Assembly: GCF_014654675.1 (NCBI RefSeq)
Contig: NZ_BNBC01000048.1
Coordinates: 23,762 to 56,242 of the forward strand
Reading direction: 5' to 3'
DNA length: 32,481 nt
Origin: Streptomyces spiralis
Lineage (GTDB): Bacteria > Actinomycetota > Actinomycetes > Streptomycetales > Streptomycetaceae
Every line of letters starts with the position of its first letter. Position 1 is the stretch's first letter. The notes beneath the pieces are model-generated. The model saw only the letters and a program-made list of their open reading frames with translations, was not told where the DNA came from and did no database searches. The translations under genes and the position numbers were made by a program. Shown in pieces: positions 22,690-31,472 of the stretch.

Positions 22690-24219
22690 TTACGGGCGAC
22701 GGATGGCGTCGGTGGCCGCCGTGGCGGCGGGACCGGCCGCCAGCTCGGTCTCCAGCAGCTGCTTGCCGAGCAGCTCCGGGTCGGGCAGCTCCATCGGGTA
22801 CTCGCCGTCGAAGCAGGCGCGGCACAGGTTCGGCTTGGCGATGGTGGTCGCCTCGATCATGCCGTCCAGGGAGATGTACGCCAGCGAGTCGGCGCCCAGC
22901 GAGGTGCCGATCTCGTCGATGGTCATGCCGTTGGCGATGAGCTCGGCGCGGGTGGCGAAGTCGATGCCGAAGAAGCACGGCCACTTCACGGGCGGCGAGG
23001 AGATCCGGATGTGCACCTCGGCCGCCCCGGCCTCGCGCAGCATCCGCACCAGGGCCCGCTGGGTGTTGCCGCGGACGATCGAGTCGTCGACGACGACCAG
23101 GCGCTTGCCCTTGATGACTTCCTTCAGCGGGTTCAGCTTCAGCCGGATCCCGAGCTGGCGGATGGTCTGCGAGGGCTGGATGAAGGTCCGGCCGACGTAG
23201 GCGTTCTTCACCAGACCCGCGCCGAAGGGGATGCCGGAGGCCTCCGCGTAGCCGATGGCGGCGGGGGTGCCGGACTCCGGGGTCGCTATCACCAGGTCGG
23301 CCTCGACCGGGGACTCCTTGGCGAGACGGCGGCCCATCTCCACGCGGGAGAGATAGACGTTCCGGCCGGCGATGTCGGTGTCGGGGCGGGCCAGGTAGAC
23401 GTACTCGAAGACGCAGCCCTTGGGCTTCGCTTCCGCGAATCGGGAGGTGCGCAGGCCGTTCTCGTCGATGGCCACGAACTCGCCCGGCTCGATCTCGCGG
23501 ACGAAGCTGGCGCCGCAGATGTCGAGGGCGGCGGACTCGGAGGCGACGACCCAGCCGCGCTCCAGCCGGCCGAGGACCAGCGGGCGGATGCCCTGTGGGT
23601 CACGGGCCGCGTACAGGGTGTGCTCGTCCATGAAGACGAGGCTGAAGGCGCCCTTGACCTGGGGCAGGACGGTGTGGGCCGCCTGCTCGATGGTCAGCGG
23701 CTTGCCGTCCTCGTCGACCTGGGCGGCCAGCAGGGCCGTCAGCAGGTCGGTGTCGTTGGTGGCCGCGACGCGGGCCGAGCGGCCGTTGGTGTCCTTGGGC
23801 AGTTCGGCGACCATCTCGGCGAGCTGCGCCGTGTTGACCAGGTTGCCGTTGTGGCCGAGCGCGATGGAACCGTGCGCGGTGGCGCGGAACGTCGGCTGGG
23901 CGTTCTCCCACACGGAGGCGCCGGTGGTCGAGTAGCGGGCGTGACCGACCGCGATGTGACCCTGGAGCGAACCGAGCGAGGTCTCGTCGAAGACCTGGGA
24001 GACCAGGCCCATGTCCTTGAAGACGAGGATCTGGGAGCCGTTGCTGACCGCGATTCCCGCGGATTCCTGACCCCGATGCTGGAGGGCGTAGAGCCCGAAG
24101 TACGTGAGCTTTGAGACCTCTTCGCCCGGAGCCCAGACACCGAAGACGCCGCATGCGTCCTGGGGGCCTTTCTCACCGGGGAGCAGATCGTGATTGAGTC
24201 GACCGTCACCACGTGGCAC
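22690..24219 (-). CDS. purF: Amidophosphoribosyltransferase
   Basis: The 509-residue enzyme catalyses the first committed purine step, PRPP plus glutamine to phosphoribosylamine. A 22-residue propeptide precedes the catalytic Cys23 of the glutaminase domain (DACGVFGVWAPGEEVSKLTY), as in the B. subtilis-type enzyme that is processed and carries an iron-sulfur cluster. The cluster cysteines are in keeping with PPVKWPCFFGIDFA and NLCRACFDGEYPM near the C-terminus. The PRPP-binding loop is RLVVVDDSIVRGNTQ. The GTG at 24219 gives the expected propeptide (PRGDGRLNHDLLPGEKGPQDA); upstream in-frame codons do not look coding. It is the first gene of a purF-purM unit, with a 277-bp gene-free region in front. 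Confidence 0.97.
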   Translation of the reverse strand: MPRGDGRLNHDLLPGEKGPQDACGVFGVWAPGEEVSKLTYFGLYALQHRGQESAGIAVSNGSQILVFKDMGLVSQVFDETSLGSLQGHIAVGHARYSTTGASVWENAQPTFRATAHGSIALGHNGNLVNTAQLAEMVAELPKDTNGRSARVAATNDTDLLTALLAAQVDEDGKPLTIEQAAHTVLPQVKGAFSLVFMDEHTLYAARDPQGIRPLVLGRLERGWVVASESAALDICGASFVREIEPGEFVAIDENGLRTSRFAEAKPKGCVFEYVYLARPDTDIAGRNVYLSRVEMGRRLAKESPVEADLVIATPESGTPAAIGYAEASGIPFGAGLVKNAYVGRTFIQPSQTIRQLGIRLKLNPLKEVIKGKRLVVVDDSIVRGNTQRALVRMLREAGAAEVHIRISSPPVKWPCFFGIDFATRAELIANGMTIDEIGTSLGADSLAYISLDGMIEATTIAKPNLCRACFDGEYPMELPDPELLGKQLLETELAAGPAATAATDAIRRP

Positions 24220-24496
24220 GCCACCGAGTGTAGGCGAGGTCGACCACTGGTCCGAATTGGGGATGCGCGGCGAAAGTGGATCACCTGCATGCCGCAGACG
24301 ACTCACTTTCCACGTTTGCGCAGGTCAACGGCGCGCTACAGGCGCGATGACGGGAGGCATCCGCGCCGCCACCGCGCCCCGGAGGCCCCTGCCGCGATGG
24401 ACATGAGTGAGGTGTCGCACACCATTCGGGCGGCGGAGGCGCCCCCGGACCGCACCTGGACCGCGCACGAACCGCACCCGGCCCCCGGGGTCCGGC

Positions 24497-25294
24497 TCAC
24501 GCCATGAGCGGCAGCAGCCCCGAGAGGTCGGCTCGGTCGCCACCGGCGCTGAGCTCGGCGTCCCGGAGGGCGTCGTGCCATGCCGTGCGGCCGGTGGCGA
24601 GGCGGATCCAGGTCAGGGGGTCGGTCTCGACGACGTTGGGCGGGGTGCCGCGGGTGTGGCGGGGGCCCTCGACGCACTGCACGACGGCGAACGGCGGGAT
24701 GCGCACCTCGGTCGACCCGCCGGGCGCCTTGACCGCGAGCGCGTCGGCCAGGAGCCGCGTGGCGGCGGCCAGGGCCTGGCGGTCATGGGGGACGTCCAGG
24801 CCGGGCACGGCGGCGTTGAGGTCGTCGGTGTGGACGACGAGTTCGACGGTGCGGGTGACGAGGTAGTCGGCGAGCGGCAGGGCGCCGGCGTTGGTGGCCA
24901 GCAGCCGGGTGCCGGGGTACGCGTCGAGCTGCCCGGTCAGACCCTGCTCGACGTCCGCGAGGTAGGCGTCCAGGTCGGGGTGGTCCCCGGCGAGCCGCCG
25001 CGTGAAGTCGTCGATGGCCGAGGAGTTGGCGGAGGTCGCGAACGGCCAGTCGAGCAGCACGGCGTCCTGCCGGGCCGGCTCGGGGCGGTCGAGGGACCGG
25101 CCGACGGCCGTGACGGCCATGCCGATGTGCGCGACCAGCTCCCGCACCGTCCAGCCCGGCAGCCGCGTGGGAAGACCGAGCTGCTCGGGCGTCAGGGTGC
25201 GCACGGCCTGCCGTACGTTGCCCAGCTGGGCGAGGACCGCCGTGCGGGTCCGGGCGGGGTCGTAGGTCCGGGTGCGCTTCTTGGCCGGGGGCAT
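24497..25294 (-). CDS. MDMPI/sterol-carrier-like (TIGR03083-type) protein
   Basis: The 265-residue protein has an N-terminal DinB-like helical bundle with LTPEQLGLPTRLPGWTVREL, then VAHIGMAVTAVGRSLDRPE, as in mycothiol-dependent maleylpyruvate isomerases. A C-terminal half ends ETDPLTWIRLATGRTAWHDA, as in SCP2-like domains. Relatives use mycothiol as a cofactor or are of unknown function, so no reaction is assigned. It follows the TetR gene by 10 bp on the same strand and is probably cotranscribed with it. The 277 bp between it and purF contain no gene. Confidence 0.8.
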   Translation of the reverse strand: MPPAKKRTRTYDPARTRTAVLAQLGNVRQAVRTLTPEQLGLPTRLPGWTVRELVAHIGMAVTAVGRSLDRPEPARQDAVLLDWPFATSANSSAIDDFTRRLAGDHPDLDAYLADVEQGLTGQLDAYPGTRLLATNAGALPLADYLVTRTVELVVHTDDLNAAVPGLDVPHDRQALAAATRLLADALAVKAPGGSTEVRIPPFAVVQCVEGPRHTRGTPPNVVETDPLTWIRLATGRTAWHDALRDAELSAGGDRADLSGLLPLMA

Positions 25295-25304
25295 GGCGGC
25301 GAGC

Positions 25305-25943
25305 CTACGCCCTGACGCCGTAGCCCTTCAGGCCCTTTTCGACCAGGGCGAAGGCCTCGTGGGCGCGTTCCGCGGCGTCGGCGGCGACCGCGTCGGGGGT
25401 CTCGCCGGAGTCGAGGCGGCGGTGGTTCTCCTCGATGAGGGCGTTGCGGGCGGCGCTGAGCATGGCGGCCGCGACCGTCGCGAGCATCATGTCGCCGGTC
25501 TCCTCCGCCAGGATCGCGGCCAGCTCCCGGGTGCCCTTCTGGGCGGCGACGAAGGCGCGCTCCATCAGCACCGGCGTCTCCACGACGATCCGGCGCACCT
25601 GGCGGGTGAACGGCTCGCCGTGCAGGCCGACGGACGGGTCCCGCGTCTCGACGAGTTCGAGGAACTGCCGGCGGACGGCGTCCACCGCCGACTCGCCCGG
25701 CCCGCGCTCGCGCACCGCCCTGGCCGCGTCGGCGAAGTGCTCCTCCATCGGGCGGAAGACCAGGTCCTCCTTGGAGCCGAAGTAGTTGAAGACGGTCATC
25801 TTCGAGACCTCGGCCGCGTCCGCGATCTGCTGCACGGACACCTCGTCGAAGCCGTGCTCGGCGAAGAGCGCGACCGCCGCCCGGTAGATGCGCATCGCCG
25901 TCTGCTGCTTCTTGCGCTCGCGCAGTCCCATCGCCTCGGCCAT
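25305..25943 (-). CDS. TetR/AcrR-family transcriptional regulator
   Basis: The 212-residue protein has a typical N-terminal helix-turn-helix, AALFAEHGFDEVSVQQIADAAEVSKMTVFNYFGSKEDL-like, at about residues 20-60. An all-helical ligand domain follows, with EPFTRQVRRIVVETPVLMER. It probably represses the divergent efflux gene starting at 26040, through repeats in the 96-bp shared promoter region, and is relieved by a ligand of that pump. The ATG at 25943 gives MAEAMGLRERKKQQTAMRIY; a second ATG at 25931 is also possible. Confidence 0.9.
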   Translation of the reverse strand: MAEAMGLRERKKQQTAMRIYRAAVALFAEHGFDEVSVQQIADAAEVSKMTVFNYFGSKEDLVFRPMEEHFADAARAVRERGPGESAVDAVRRQFLELVETRDPSVGLHGEPFTRQVRRIVVETPVLMERAFVAAQKGTRELAAILAEETGDMMLATVAAAMLSAARNALIEENHRRLDSGETPDAVAADAAERAHEAFALVEKGLKGYGVRA

Positions 25944-25972
25944 GGCCACACTGTACCAAGACGATATTTTGG

Positions 25973-26011
25973 CCGAGCACAATGATTTTCTCGGATGAAA
26001 GATTGACCGAG
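25973..26011. promoter_or_regulatory. Candidate TetR operator, three phased half-sites
   Basis: CCGAG (25973), CTCGG (25990) and CCGAG (26007) are spaced exactly 17 bp apart and alternate in orientation. They form two overlapping inverted repeats with 12-bp centres in AT-rich DNA. Seen another way, TTGGCCGAGCAC (25969) and TTGACCGAGTAC (26003) are direct repeats. They fill the gap between the divergent tetR and efflux genes, where a TetR operator is expected. Confidence 0.6.
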
Positions 26012-26039
26012 TACAGATTCTTCGGGCATGGTGGGCGGC

Positions 26040-27548
26040 ATGACCGAGACCCAACGCAAAGTCGGCTTCGTCGTCTGCCTCGTCACGATCGTGCTGGCCC
26101 TGCTGGATCTGCAGATCGTCTCCGCGGCCACCGTCCCGATCGTCCGCGACCTCGACCCCGAGCACGGCATCGACAAGATCCCGTGGCTGGTCAGCGCCTA
26201 CGCGCTGGCGTCGGCGGCGATGCTGCCGCTGTACGGGAAACTGTGCGACGTCCTCGGCCCCAAGCGGGTGTTCACCGGCGCGATCGCCACCTTCCTGGTG
26301 GGCTCCGCGCTGTGCGGGGCCGCGCGGTCCATGGGCGAGCTGATCGCCGCCCGCGCACTCCAGGGCCTGGGCGGGGGCGGGCTCATGAGCGTGACCATGG
26401 TGGTGATCGCCCACCTCAAGGGACCCGGGGAGAAGAAGGGCAAGGGCACCAACATCGGCGGACTCGTCGCCGGCGGAGCCATGGCGATCGGCCCCTGGAT
26501 CGGCGGCCTGCTGGCAGACCACGCGAACTGGCGCTGGATCTTCTACGTCAACCTGCCGGTCGGCCTGGCCGTCCTCACCGCCGCCGCCCTCGCCCTGCAA
26601 CTCCCCGAGCGCCCTGTGCGCCGCCCGATCGACTACGCGGGAGCCGCGCTCGCGGCGGCCTTCTCCAGCGCGCTGCTGCTGGTGACGGACTGGGGCGGCA
26701 AGCGGTACGCCTGGTCGTCGCCGGTCGTGCTCGGTCTCGCCCTGGCGGCCGCCGTGGCGCTCGCCCTGTTCCTGTGGCGGCAGCTGCGCGCGCCCGAACC
26801 GGTGCTCCCGCTCTCCCTGTTCCGGGTCCCCGAGCTGCGCCTGGGCTTCGCCGTCCAGGCGATCACGGGCGGCGCGATGATGTGCGCGATCTACTACGTC
26901 CTCATCTACTTGCAGGTCACGCGCGGTGTCACCAGCTCCTCGGCGGGCCTCTACCTGGTCCCGATGACGCTCGGCCTGACCCTGTCCGGCTCGCTCACCG
27001 GCCCGCTCTCCGCTCGCGGCTGGTCGGCGCGCACCTTCACCGTCAGCGGCACCGCCACCACCGCGCTCGCCTTCGTCCTGCTCGCCACGACCATCGGTCC
27101 CCACACGTCCCTGTGGCTGGTCCGCGGCGAACTCCTGCTGGCCGGCGCCGGGTTCGGTCAGCTCGTCGGCCAGCTGATCCTGCTGGTCCAGGACGCCGCC
27201 CCGCGCCACCAGCTCGGCGTCGCCACCACCGGCATCCGCTTCTTCCAGACTCTCGGCAACGCCCTGGGCACGGCCGTCTTCGGCACCGTCCTGACCCGCC
27301 TGTACGCCACCCACGGCCCCGGCGGCGACGTCACCGCCCTGACGGCACTGACCGGCACGGCCCGCACCGACGGCGTCCACGCCTTCGTCGACGCCACCCA
27401 GGTGGTGTTCTGGGGCGGGGCCGCGCTGATGGCCCTTGCCGCCCTGCTGGCGCTCCGCCTGCCCAGGCCCCGCCCGTCGGCCGCGACCGCACTCCACCGG
27501 GACTCCATGCCGGCCAATACATGTACATCTGCTACATTCATGACATGA
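26040..27548 (+). CDS. MFS drug efflux transporter (DHA2, 14-helix type)
   Basis: The 502-residue membrane protein begins MTETQRKVGFVVCLVTIVLA and continues with the conserved first-helix DLQIVSAATVPIVRDLD. It has the motif-A-like LPLYGKLCDVLGPKRVFTGA, motif C GGAMAIGPWIGGLLADH and about 14 hydrophobic segments. It should export small molecules or drugs by proton antiport. It is divergent from a TetR gene, the usual regulator-pump arrangement. The ATG at 26040 was chosen because GGTGGG precedes it; an ATG at 26028 is in frame. The last codons (TCTSATFMT) run into the promoter and first codon of the antitoxin gene, with the stop overlapping its ATG. Confidence 0.9.
   Translation: MTETQRKVGFVVCLVTIVLALLDLQIVSAATVPIVRDLDPEHGIDKIPWLVSAYALASAAMLPLYGKLCDVLGPKRVFTGAIATFLVGSALCGAARSMGELIAARALQGLGGGGLMSVTMVVIAHLKGPGEKKGKGTNIGGLVAGGAMAIGPWIGGLLADHANWRWIFYVNLPVGLAVLTAAALALQLPERPVRRPIDYAGAALAAAFSSALLLVTDWGGKRYAWSSPVVLGLALAAAVALALFLWRQLRAPEPVLPLSLFRVPELRLGFAVQAITGGAMMCAIYYVLIYLQVTRGVTSSSAGLYLVPMTLGLTLSGSLTGPLSARGWSARTFTVSGTATTALAFVLLATTIGPHTSLWLVRGELLLAGAGFGQLVGQLILLVQDAAPRHQLGVATTGIRFFQTLGNALGTAVFGTVLTRLYATHGPGGDVTALTALTGTARTDGVHAFVDATQVVFWGGAALMALAALLALRLPRPRPSAATALHRDSMPANTCTSATFMT
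27518..27537 (+). promoter_or_regulatory. Candidate toxin-antitoxin operator
   Basis: TACATGTA (27518-27525) is a perfect 8-bp palindrome, and ATGTA-N7-TACAT (27521-27537) is an overlapping inverted repeat. It lies 8 bp before the antitoxin ATG, where Phd/YefM antitoxins usually bind to repress their own operon. TACATT (27533-27538) could serve as a -10 box, which would make the message almost leaderless. Confidence 0.5.
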
Positions 27549-27826
27549 GTGAGCCAGTGATTGAATCAATGGCCGAGGTGCGCGGCCACCTCGCCGACGT
27601 CATCGATCGTGCTCGCCGAGAGGACACCCCGACGATCATCACGCGGCGCGGCAAGCAGGAGGCCGTTGTGATCGATATCCAGGAGTACGAGCGCCTGCGC
27701 CGGATCGCTGAAGACGCCGAGGACGCATGGCTGAACGGACTGGCTGACGAAGCCGAGTCCGAGGGGACGGAAGGATCTGTCTCCCTCGAAGAGATGGCCG
27801 CGTTGCTGCGCGACCGTCAGGGCTGA
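27545..27826 (+). CDS. Phd/YefM-family antitoxin
   Basis: The 93-residue protein has the Phd/YefM pattern: MSEPVIESMAEVRGHLADVI, then IDRARREDTPTIITRRGKQE and AVVIDIQEYERLRRIAEDAE. The N-terminal half should form the DNA-binding dimer, and the acidic C-terminal half, which binds the toxin, ends SLEEMAALLRDRQG. It neutralises the toxin encoded 2 bp downstream and represses the pair. Its ATG overlaps the stop codon of the efflux gene (ATGA), so some readthrough coupling is possible, but it also appears to have its own operator. Confidence 0.9.
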   Translation: MSEPVIESMAEVRGHLADVIDRARREDTPTIITRRGKQEAVVIDIQEYERLRRIAEDAEDAWLNGLADEAESEGTEGSVSLEEMAALLRDRQG

Positions 27827-27828
27827 CC

Positions 27829-28110
27829 ATGGGATACGTCACACGCTTCACGCCACACGCCCAGCGGGACATGCTCAAGATCCCGCGCCCGGACGCCCTG
27901 CGTGTCCTGTATCGCCTCACCGAGCTCCAGAAGGCGATGGACGCGGACGACACGACGGCGCTCGACATCAAGGCCCTCCAAGGCCACAACGCCCGCTGGC
28001 GGCTCAGGGTCGGCGATTACCGCGTCGTCTACACCGTCGAGGACGGTCAGCTCGTCGTGTGGGTCCTGACCGTCGGCAATCGCCGCGACGTCTACCGCCA
28101 GGTTCCCTAG
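27829..28110 (+). CDS. RelE/ParE-family toxin
   Basis: The 93-residue protein has the compact RelE fold pattern: VTRFTPHAQRDMLKIPRPDA, LDIKALQGHNARWRLRVGDY, RVVYTVEDGQLVVWVLTVGN, ending RRDVYRQVP. RelE toxins cut mRNA in the ribosomal A site. The conserved basic residues and C-terminal Tyr are present, so RelE-like endonuclease activity is more likely than ParE-type gyrase inhibition, but sequence alone does not settle it. It starts 2 bp after the antitoxin stop and ends before a strong bidirectional terminator. Confidence 0.88.
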   Translation: MGYVTRFTPHAQRDMLKIPRPDALRVLYRLTELQKAMDADDTTALDIKALQGHNARWRLRVGDYRVVYTVEDGQLVVWVLTVGNRRDVYRQVP

Positions 28111-28120
28111 GCCGGAACAC

Positions 28121-28155
28121 GAAGGCCCCGCTCGTCATCGACGAGCGGGGCCTTC
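28121..28155. terminator. Bidirectional terminator between the toxin gene and purL
   Basis: A perfect 16-bp stem, GAAGGCCCCGCTCGTC with GACGAGCGGGGCCTTC, has a 3-nt loop. It stands 10 bp after the toxin stop and 28 bp after the purL stop on the other strand. Confidence 0.85.
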
Positions 28156-28183
28156 GGCGTCGTACGGCGGCTGGTGCGTCGGC

Positions 28184-30442
28184 TCAGGCGAGCAGCGCGG
28201 GGATCGTGGCCTCGTGGGCCTCGCGCAGCTCGGCGAGCGTCAGCTCGAACTCGCCCTGGACCTCGACCGTGTCCCCGTCGACGACACCGACGCGGGTGAC
28301 GGGCAGGCCGCGGGCGCCGCACATGTCGTTGAAGCGGACCTCCTCCGAGCGCGGCACGGCGACGATCGCGCGGCCGGCCGACTCCGAGAGCAGGAAGGTG
28401 AACGCGTCCAGGCCGTCGGGGACGACCAGACGGGCGCCCTTGCCGCCCAGCAGGGCGGACTCCACGACCGCCTGGATCAGGCCGCCGTCGGACAGGTCGT
28501 GCGCGGAGTCGATCATGCCGTCGCGGGAGGCGGAGATCAGGATCTCGGCCAGCAGGCGTTCCCGCTCCAGGTCCACCTTCGGGGGCAGACCGCCCAGGTG
28601 GTCGTGGACCACCTGCGACCAGGCCGAGCCGCCGAACTCCTCGCGGGTGTCGCCGAGGAGGTAGAGCAGCTGGCCCTCCTCCTGGAAGGCGACCGGGGTG
28701 CGCCGGGCCACGTCGTCGATCACACCGAGGACGGCGACCACCGGGGTCGGGTGGATGGCGGCCTCGCCCGTCTGGTTGTAGAGCGAGACATTGCCGCCGG
28801 TCACCGGGGTGCCCAGCTGCTGGCAACCGTCCGCCAGACCGCGCACGGCCTCCACGAACTGCCACATGACCGCCGGGTCCTCGGGCGAGCCGAAGTTCAG
28901 ACAGTCGGAGACCGCCAGCGGCTTGGCACCGGTCGTGGCCACGTTGCGGTAGGCCTCGGCCAGCGCCAGCTGCGCGCCCGTGTACGGGTCGAGCTTGGCG
29001 TAGCGGCCGTTGCCGTCCGTGGCGAGGGCGACGCCGAGACCGGTCTTCTCGTCGATCCGGATCATGCCGGAGTCCTCGGGCATGGCCAGGACGGTGTTGC
29101 CCTGCACGAAGTGGTCGTACTGCTGGGTGATCCACTTCTTGGACGCCTGGTTCGGCGACGCCACCAGCTTCAGGACCTGCGCCTTGAGCTCCTCGGCGGT
29201 CTCCGGGCGCGGCAGCTTGTTCGCGTCGTCGGCCTGGAGGGCGTCCTGCCACTCCGGGCGGGCGTACGGGCGCTCGTAGACCGGGCCCTCGTGCGCGACC
29301 GTGCGCGGGTCGACCTCGACGATCTTGCCGCCGTGCCAGAAGATCTCCAGCCGGTCGCCGTCGGTCACCTCACCGATGACGGTGGCGATGACGTCCCACT
29401 TCGCGCAGATCTCCAGGAACCGGTCGACCTTCTCCGGCTCGACGACCGCGCACATGCGCTCCTGCGACTCGCTCATGAGGATCTCCTCGGGCGAGAGCGT
29501 GGAGTCGCGCAGGGGGACGTCGTCCAGGGTGACGCGCATGCCGCCGGAGCCGTTGGAGGCCAGCTCGGACGTGGCGCAGGACAGGCCCGCCGCGCCCAGG
29601 TCCTGGATGCCGACGACCAGCTTCTCGGCGAACGCCTCCAGGGTGCACTCGATGAGGAGCTTCTCCTGGAAGGGGTCGCCGACCTGGACGGCGGGGCGCT
29701 TGGACGGCTTGGCGTCGTCGAACGTCTCGCTCGCCAGGATCGACGCGCCGCCGATGCCGTCGCCGCCGGTCCGGGCGCCGTAGAGGATGACCTTGTTGCC
29801 GGCGCCGGAGGCCTTGGCGAGGTGGATGTCCTCGTGCCGCATCACACCGACGCAGCCCGCGTTGACCAGCGGGTTGCCCTGGTAGCAGGCGTCGAAGACG
29901 ACCTCGCCGCCGATGTTGGGCAGGCCCAGGCAGTTGCCGTAGCCGCCGATGCCGGCGACGACGCCCGGCAGGACGCGCTTGGTGTCCGGGTGGTCGGCGG
30001 CGCCGAAGCGCAGCGGGTCGACCACCGCCACCGGGCGCGCGCCCATCGCGATGATGTCGCGCACGATGCCGCCGACACCGGTCGCGGCGCCCTGGTAGGG
30101 CTCCACGTACGACGGGTGGTTGTGCGACTCCACCTTGAAGGTGACGGCGTAGCCCTGGCCGACGTCGACGACACCGGCGTTCTCACCGATGCCGACGAGC
30201 AGCGCGTCGTTCTCGGGGGCCTTCTCGCCGAACTGGCGGAGGTGGATCTTGGAGGACTTGTACGAGCAGTGCTCGGACCACATCACCGAGTACATGGCGA
30301 GCTCGGCGCCGGTGGGGCGGCGGCCCAGGATCTCGACGATCCGCTCGTACTCGTCCTTCTTCAGGCCGAGTTCGGCCCAGGGCAGCTCGACGTCGGGGGT
30401 CGCGGCCGCGTGCTCGACCGTGTCCAGAGGCGTCCTGCTCAT
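28184..30442 (-). CDS. purL: Phosphoribosylformylglycinamidine synthase subunit PurL
   Basis: The 752-residue large subunit converts FGAR to FGAM using ATP and ammonia delivered by PurQ. It shows the small-type PurL landmarks: MYSVMWSEHCSYKSSKIHLR, TFKVESHNHPSYVEPYQGAA, VVAGIGGYGNCLGLPNIGGE, GIQDLGAAGLSCATSELASN and SAHDLSDGGLIQAVVESALL. Two structural repeats each resemble PurM. Its length fits the three-subunit PurSQL complex and not the fused enzyme of about 1300 residues. Its ATG overlaps the purQ stop codon (ATGA at 30439-30442), so translation is coupled. Confidence 0.98.
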   Translation of the reverse strand: MSRTPLDTVEHAAATPDVELPWAELGLKKDEYERIVEILGRRPTGAELAMYSVMWSEHCSYKSSKIHLRQFGEKAPENDALLVGIGENAGVVDVGQGYAVTFKVESHNHPSYVEPYQGAATGVGGIVRDIIAMGARPVAVVDPLRFGAADHPDTKRVLPGVVAGIGGYGNCLGLPNIGGEVVFDACYQGNPLVNAGCVGVMRHEDIHLAKASGAGNKVILYGARTGGDGIGGASILASETFDDAKPSKRPAVQVGDPFQEKLLIECTLEAFAEKLVVGIQDLGAAGLSCATSELASNGSGGMRVTLDDVPLRDSTLSPEEILMSESQERMCAVVEPEKVDRFLEICAKWDVIATVIGEVTDGDRLEIFWHGGKIVEVDPRTVAHEGPVYERPYARPEWQDALQADDANKLPRPETAEELKAQVLKLVASPNQASKKWITQQYDHFVQGNTVLAMPEDSGMIRIDEKTGLGVALATDGNGRYAKLDPYTGAQLALAEAYRNVATTGAKPLAVSDCLNFGSPEDPAVMWQFVEAVRGLADGCQQLGTPVTGGNVSLYNQTGEAAIHPTPVVAVLGVIDDVARRTPVAFQEEGQLLYLLGDTREEFGGSAWSQVVHDHLGGLPPKVDLERERLLAEILISASRDGMIDSAHDLSDGGLIQAVVESALLGGKGARLVVPDGLDAFTFLLSESAGRAIVAVPRSEEVRFNDMCGARGLPVTRVGVVDGDTVEVQGEFELTLAELREAHEATIPALLA

Positions 30443-31119
30443 GCGTTGACCAGCTTCTTCAGGATCGAGGTGAAGAACGGCAGGCCGTCGGTGCGGCCGG
30501 TGCCGATCAGCGGCTCGGTGGCGTGCTCGGGGTGCGGCATGAGGCCGACGACGTTCCCGGCCTCGTTGGTGATGCCGGCGATGTCCCGCAGCGAACCGTT
30601 GGGGTTGACGTCCAGGTAACGGAAGACCACGCGGCCCTCCGCCTCCAGCTTGTCGAGCGTGTACTCGTCGGCGACGTACCGGCCGTCCATGTTCTTCAGG
30701 GGGACGAAGATCTCCTGGCCCTCGCTGTAGTCGCTGGTCCAGGCCGTGGCGGCGTTCTCCACCCGCAGCTTCTGGTCGCGGCAGATGAAGTGCAGGTGGT
30801 CGTTGCCGAGCATGGCGCCCGGGAGGAGATGGGCCTCGGTGAGCACCTGGAAGCCGTTGCAGATGCCGAGAACCGGCAGTCCGGCCTTCGCCTGCTCGAT
30901 GACGGTCTCCATCACCGGCGAGAAGCGGGAGATGGCGCCGGCCCGCAGATAGTCGCCATAGGAGAAACCGCCGGGCAGCACCACGGCGTCGACCTGCTTG
31001 AGGTCCTTGTCCTTGTGCCACAGCGCGACCGGTTCGGCACCCGCGAGGCGGATCGCGCGCTGGGTGTCCCGGTCGTCGAGACTGCCCGGGAAAGTGACGA
31101 CGCCAATACGAGCGGTCAC
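30439..31119 (-). CDS. purQ: Phosphoribosylformylglycinamidine synthase subunit PurQ (glutaminase)
   Basis: The 226-residue class I glutamine amidotransferase has its catalytic triad visible: Cys87 in LPVLGICNGFQ, and His196 and Glu198 in GLMPHPEHA. It releases ammonia from glutamine for PurL. The PGGFSYGDYLRAGAISR loop is typical. It starts at a GTG whose GTGA overlaps the stop codon of purS and ends overlapping purL, so purS, purQ and purL are one tightly coupled operon. Confidence 0.98.
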   Translation of the reverse strand: MTARIGVVTFPGSLDDRDTQRAIRLAGAEPVALWHKDKDLKQVDAVVLPGGFSYGDYLRAGAISRFSPVMETVIEQAKAGLPVLGICNGFQVLTEAHLLPGAMLGNDHLHFICRDQKLRVENAATAWTSDYSEGQEIFVPLKNMDGRYVADEYTLDKLEAEGRVVFRYLDVNPNGSLRDIAGITNEAGNVVGLMPHPEHATEPLIGTGRTDGLPFFTSILKKLVNA

Positions 31120-31388
31120 TTCGCGGCCCCCGCGGCTACGTCATCGGACTCGACCTTCACGGAGAAGTCCTCGATCACGGTGTTGGCGAGGAAGGATTCG
31201 GCAAGATCGTGAATGCGGGCGAGCGCGGCCTCGTCGACAGGCCCGTCCACTTCCAGTTCGAATCGCTTTCCCTGACGTACGTCGGAGATGCCGTCGAAAC
31301 CCAGGCGCGGCAGTGCGCGCTGCACCGCCTGGCCCTGGGGGTCGAGGATCTCCGGCTTGAGCATGACGTCGACTACGACGCGTGCCAC
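31116..31388 (-). CDS. purS: Phosphoribosylformylglycinamidine synthase subunit PurS
   Basis: The 90-residue protein begins VARVVVDVMLKPEILDPQGQ and has LPRLGFDGISDVRQGKRFEL. It is the small dimeric subunit that bridges PurL and PurQ. Two in-frame GTG starts, at 31394 and 31388, are possible. The second was chosen because GGGAG then lies 5 nt away and the protein starts at the conserved ARVVVDV. It is the first gene of the purSQL operon. Confidence 0.95.
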   Translation of the reverse strand: MARVVVDVMLKPEILDPQGQAVQRALPRLGFDGISDVRQGKRFELEVDGPVDEAALARIHDLAESFLANTVIEDFSVKVESDDVAAGAAK

Positions 31389-31472
31389 TGGCACTCCCGG
31401 TGTGTGGTGCTGAGCAGGTCCCTTCAGACTACCCGCACAAAATTTCTACGCGAGTAGACTTGTAGGAAGCCA

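Noticed and set aside
25305..27569. Long minus-strand frame that fuses an efflux-antisense segment to the TetR gene
   Set aside because: Only the last 212 residues match a protein family; the upstream part is the antisense of the MFS gene.
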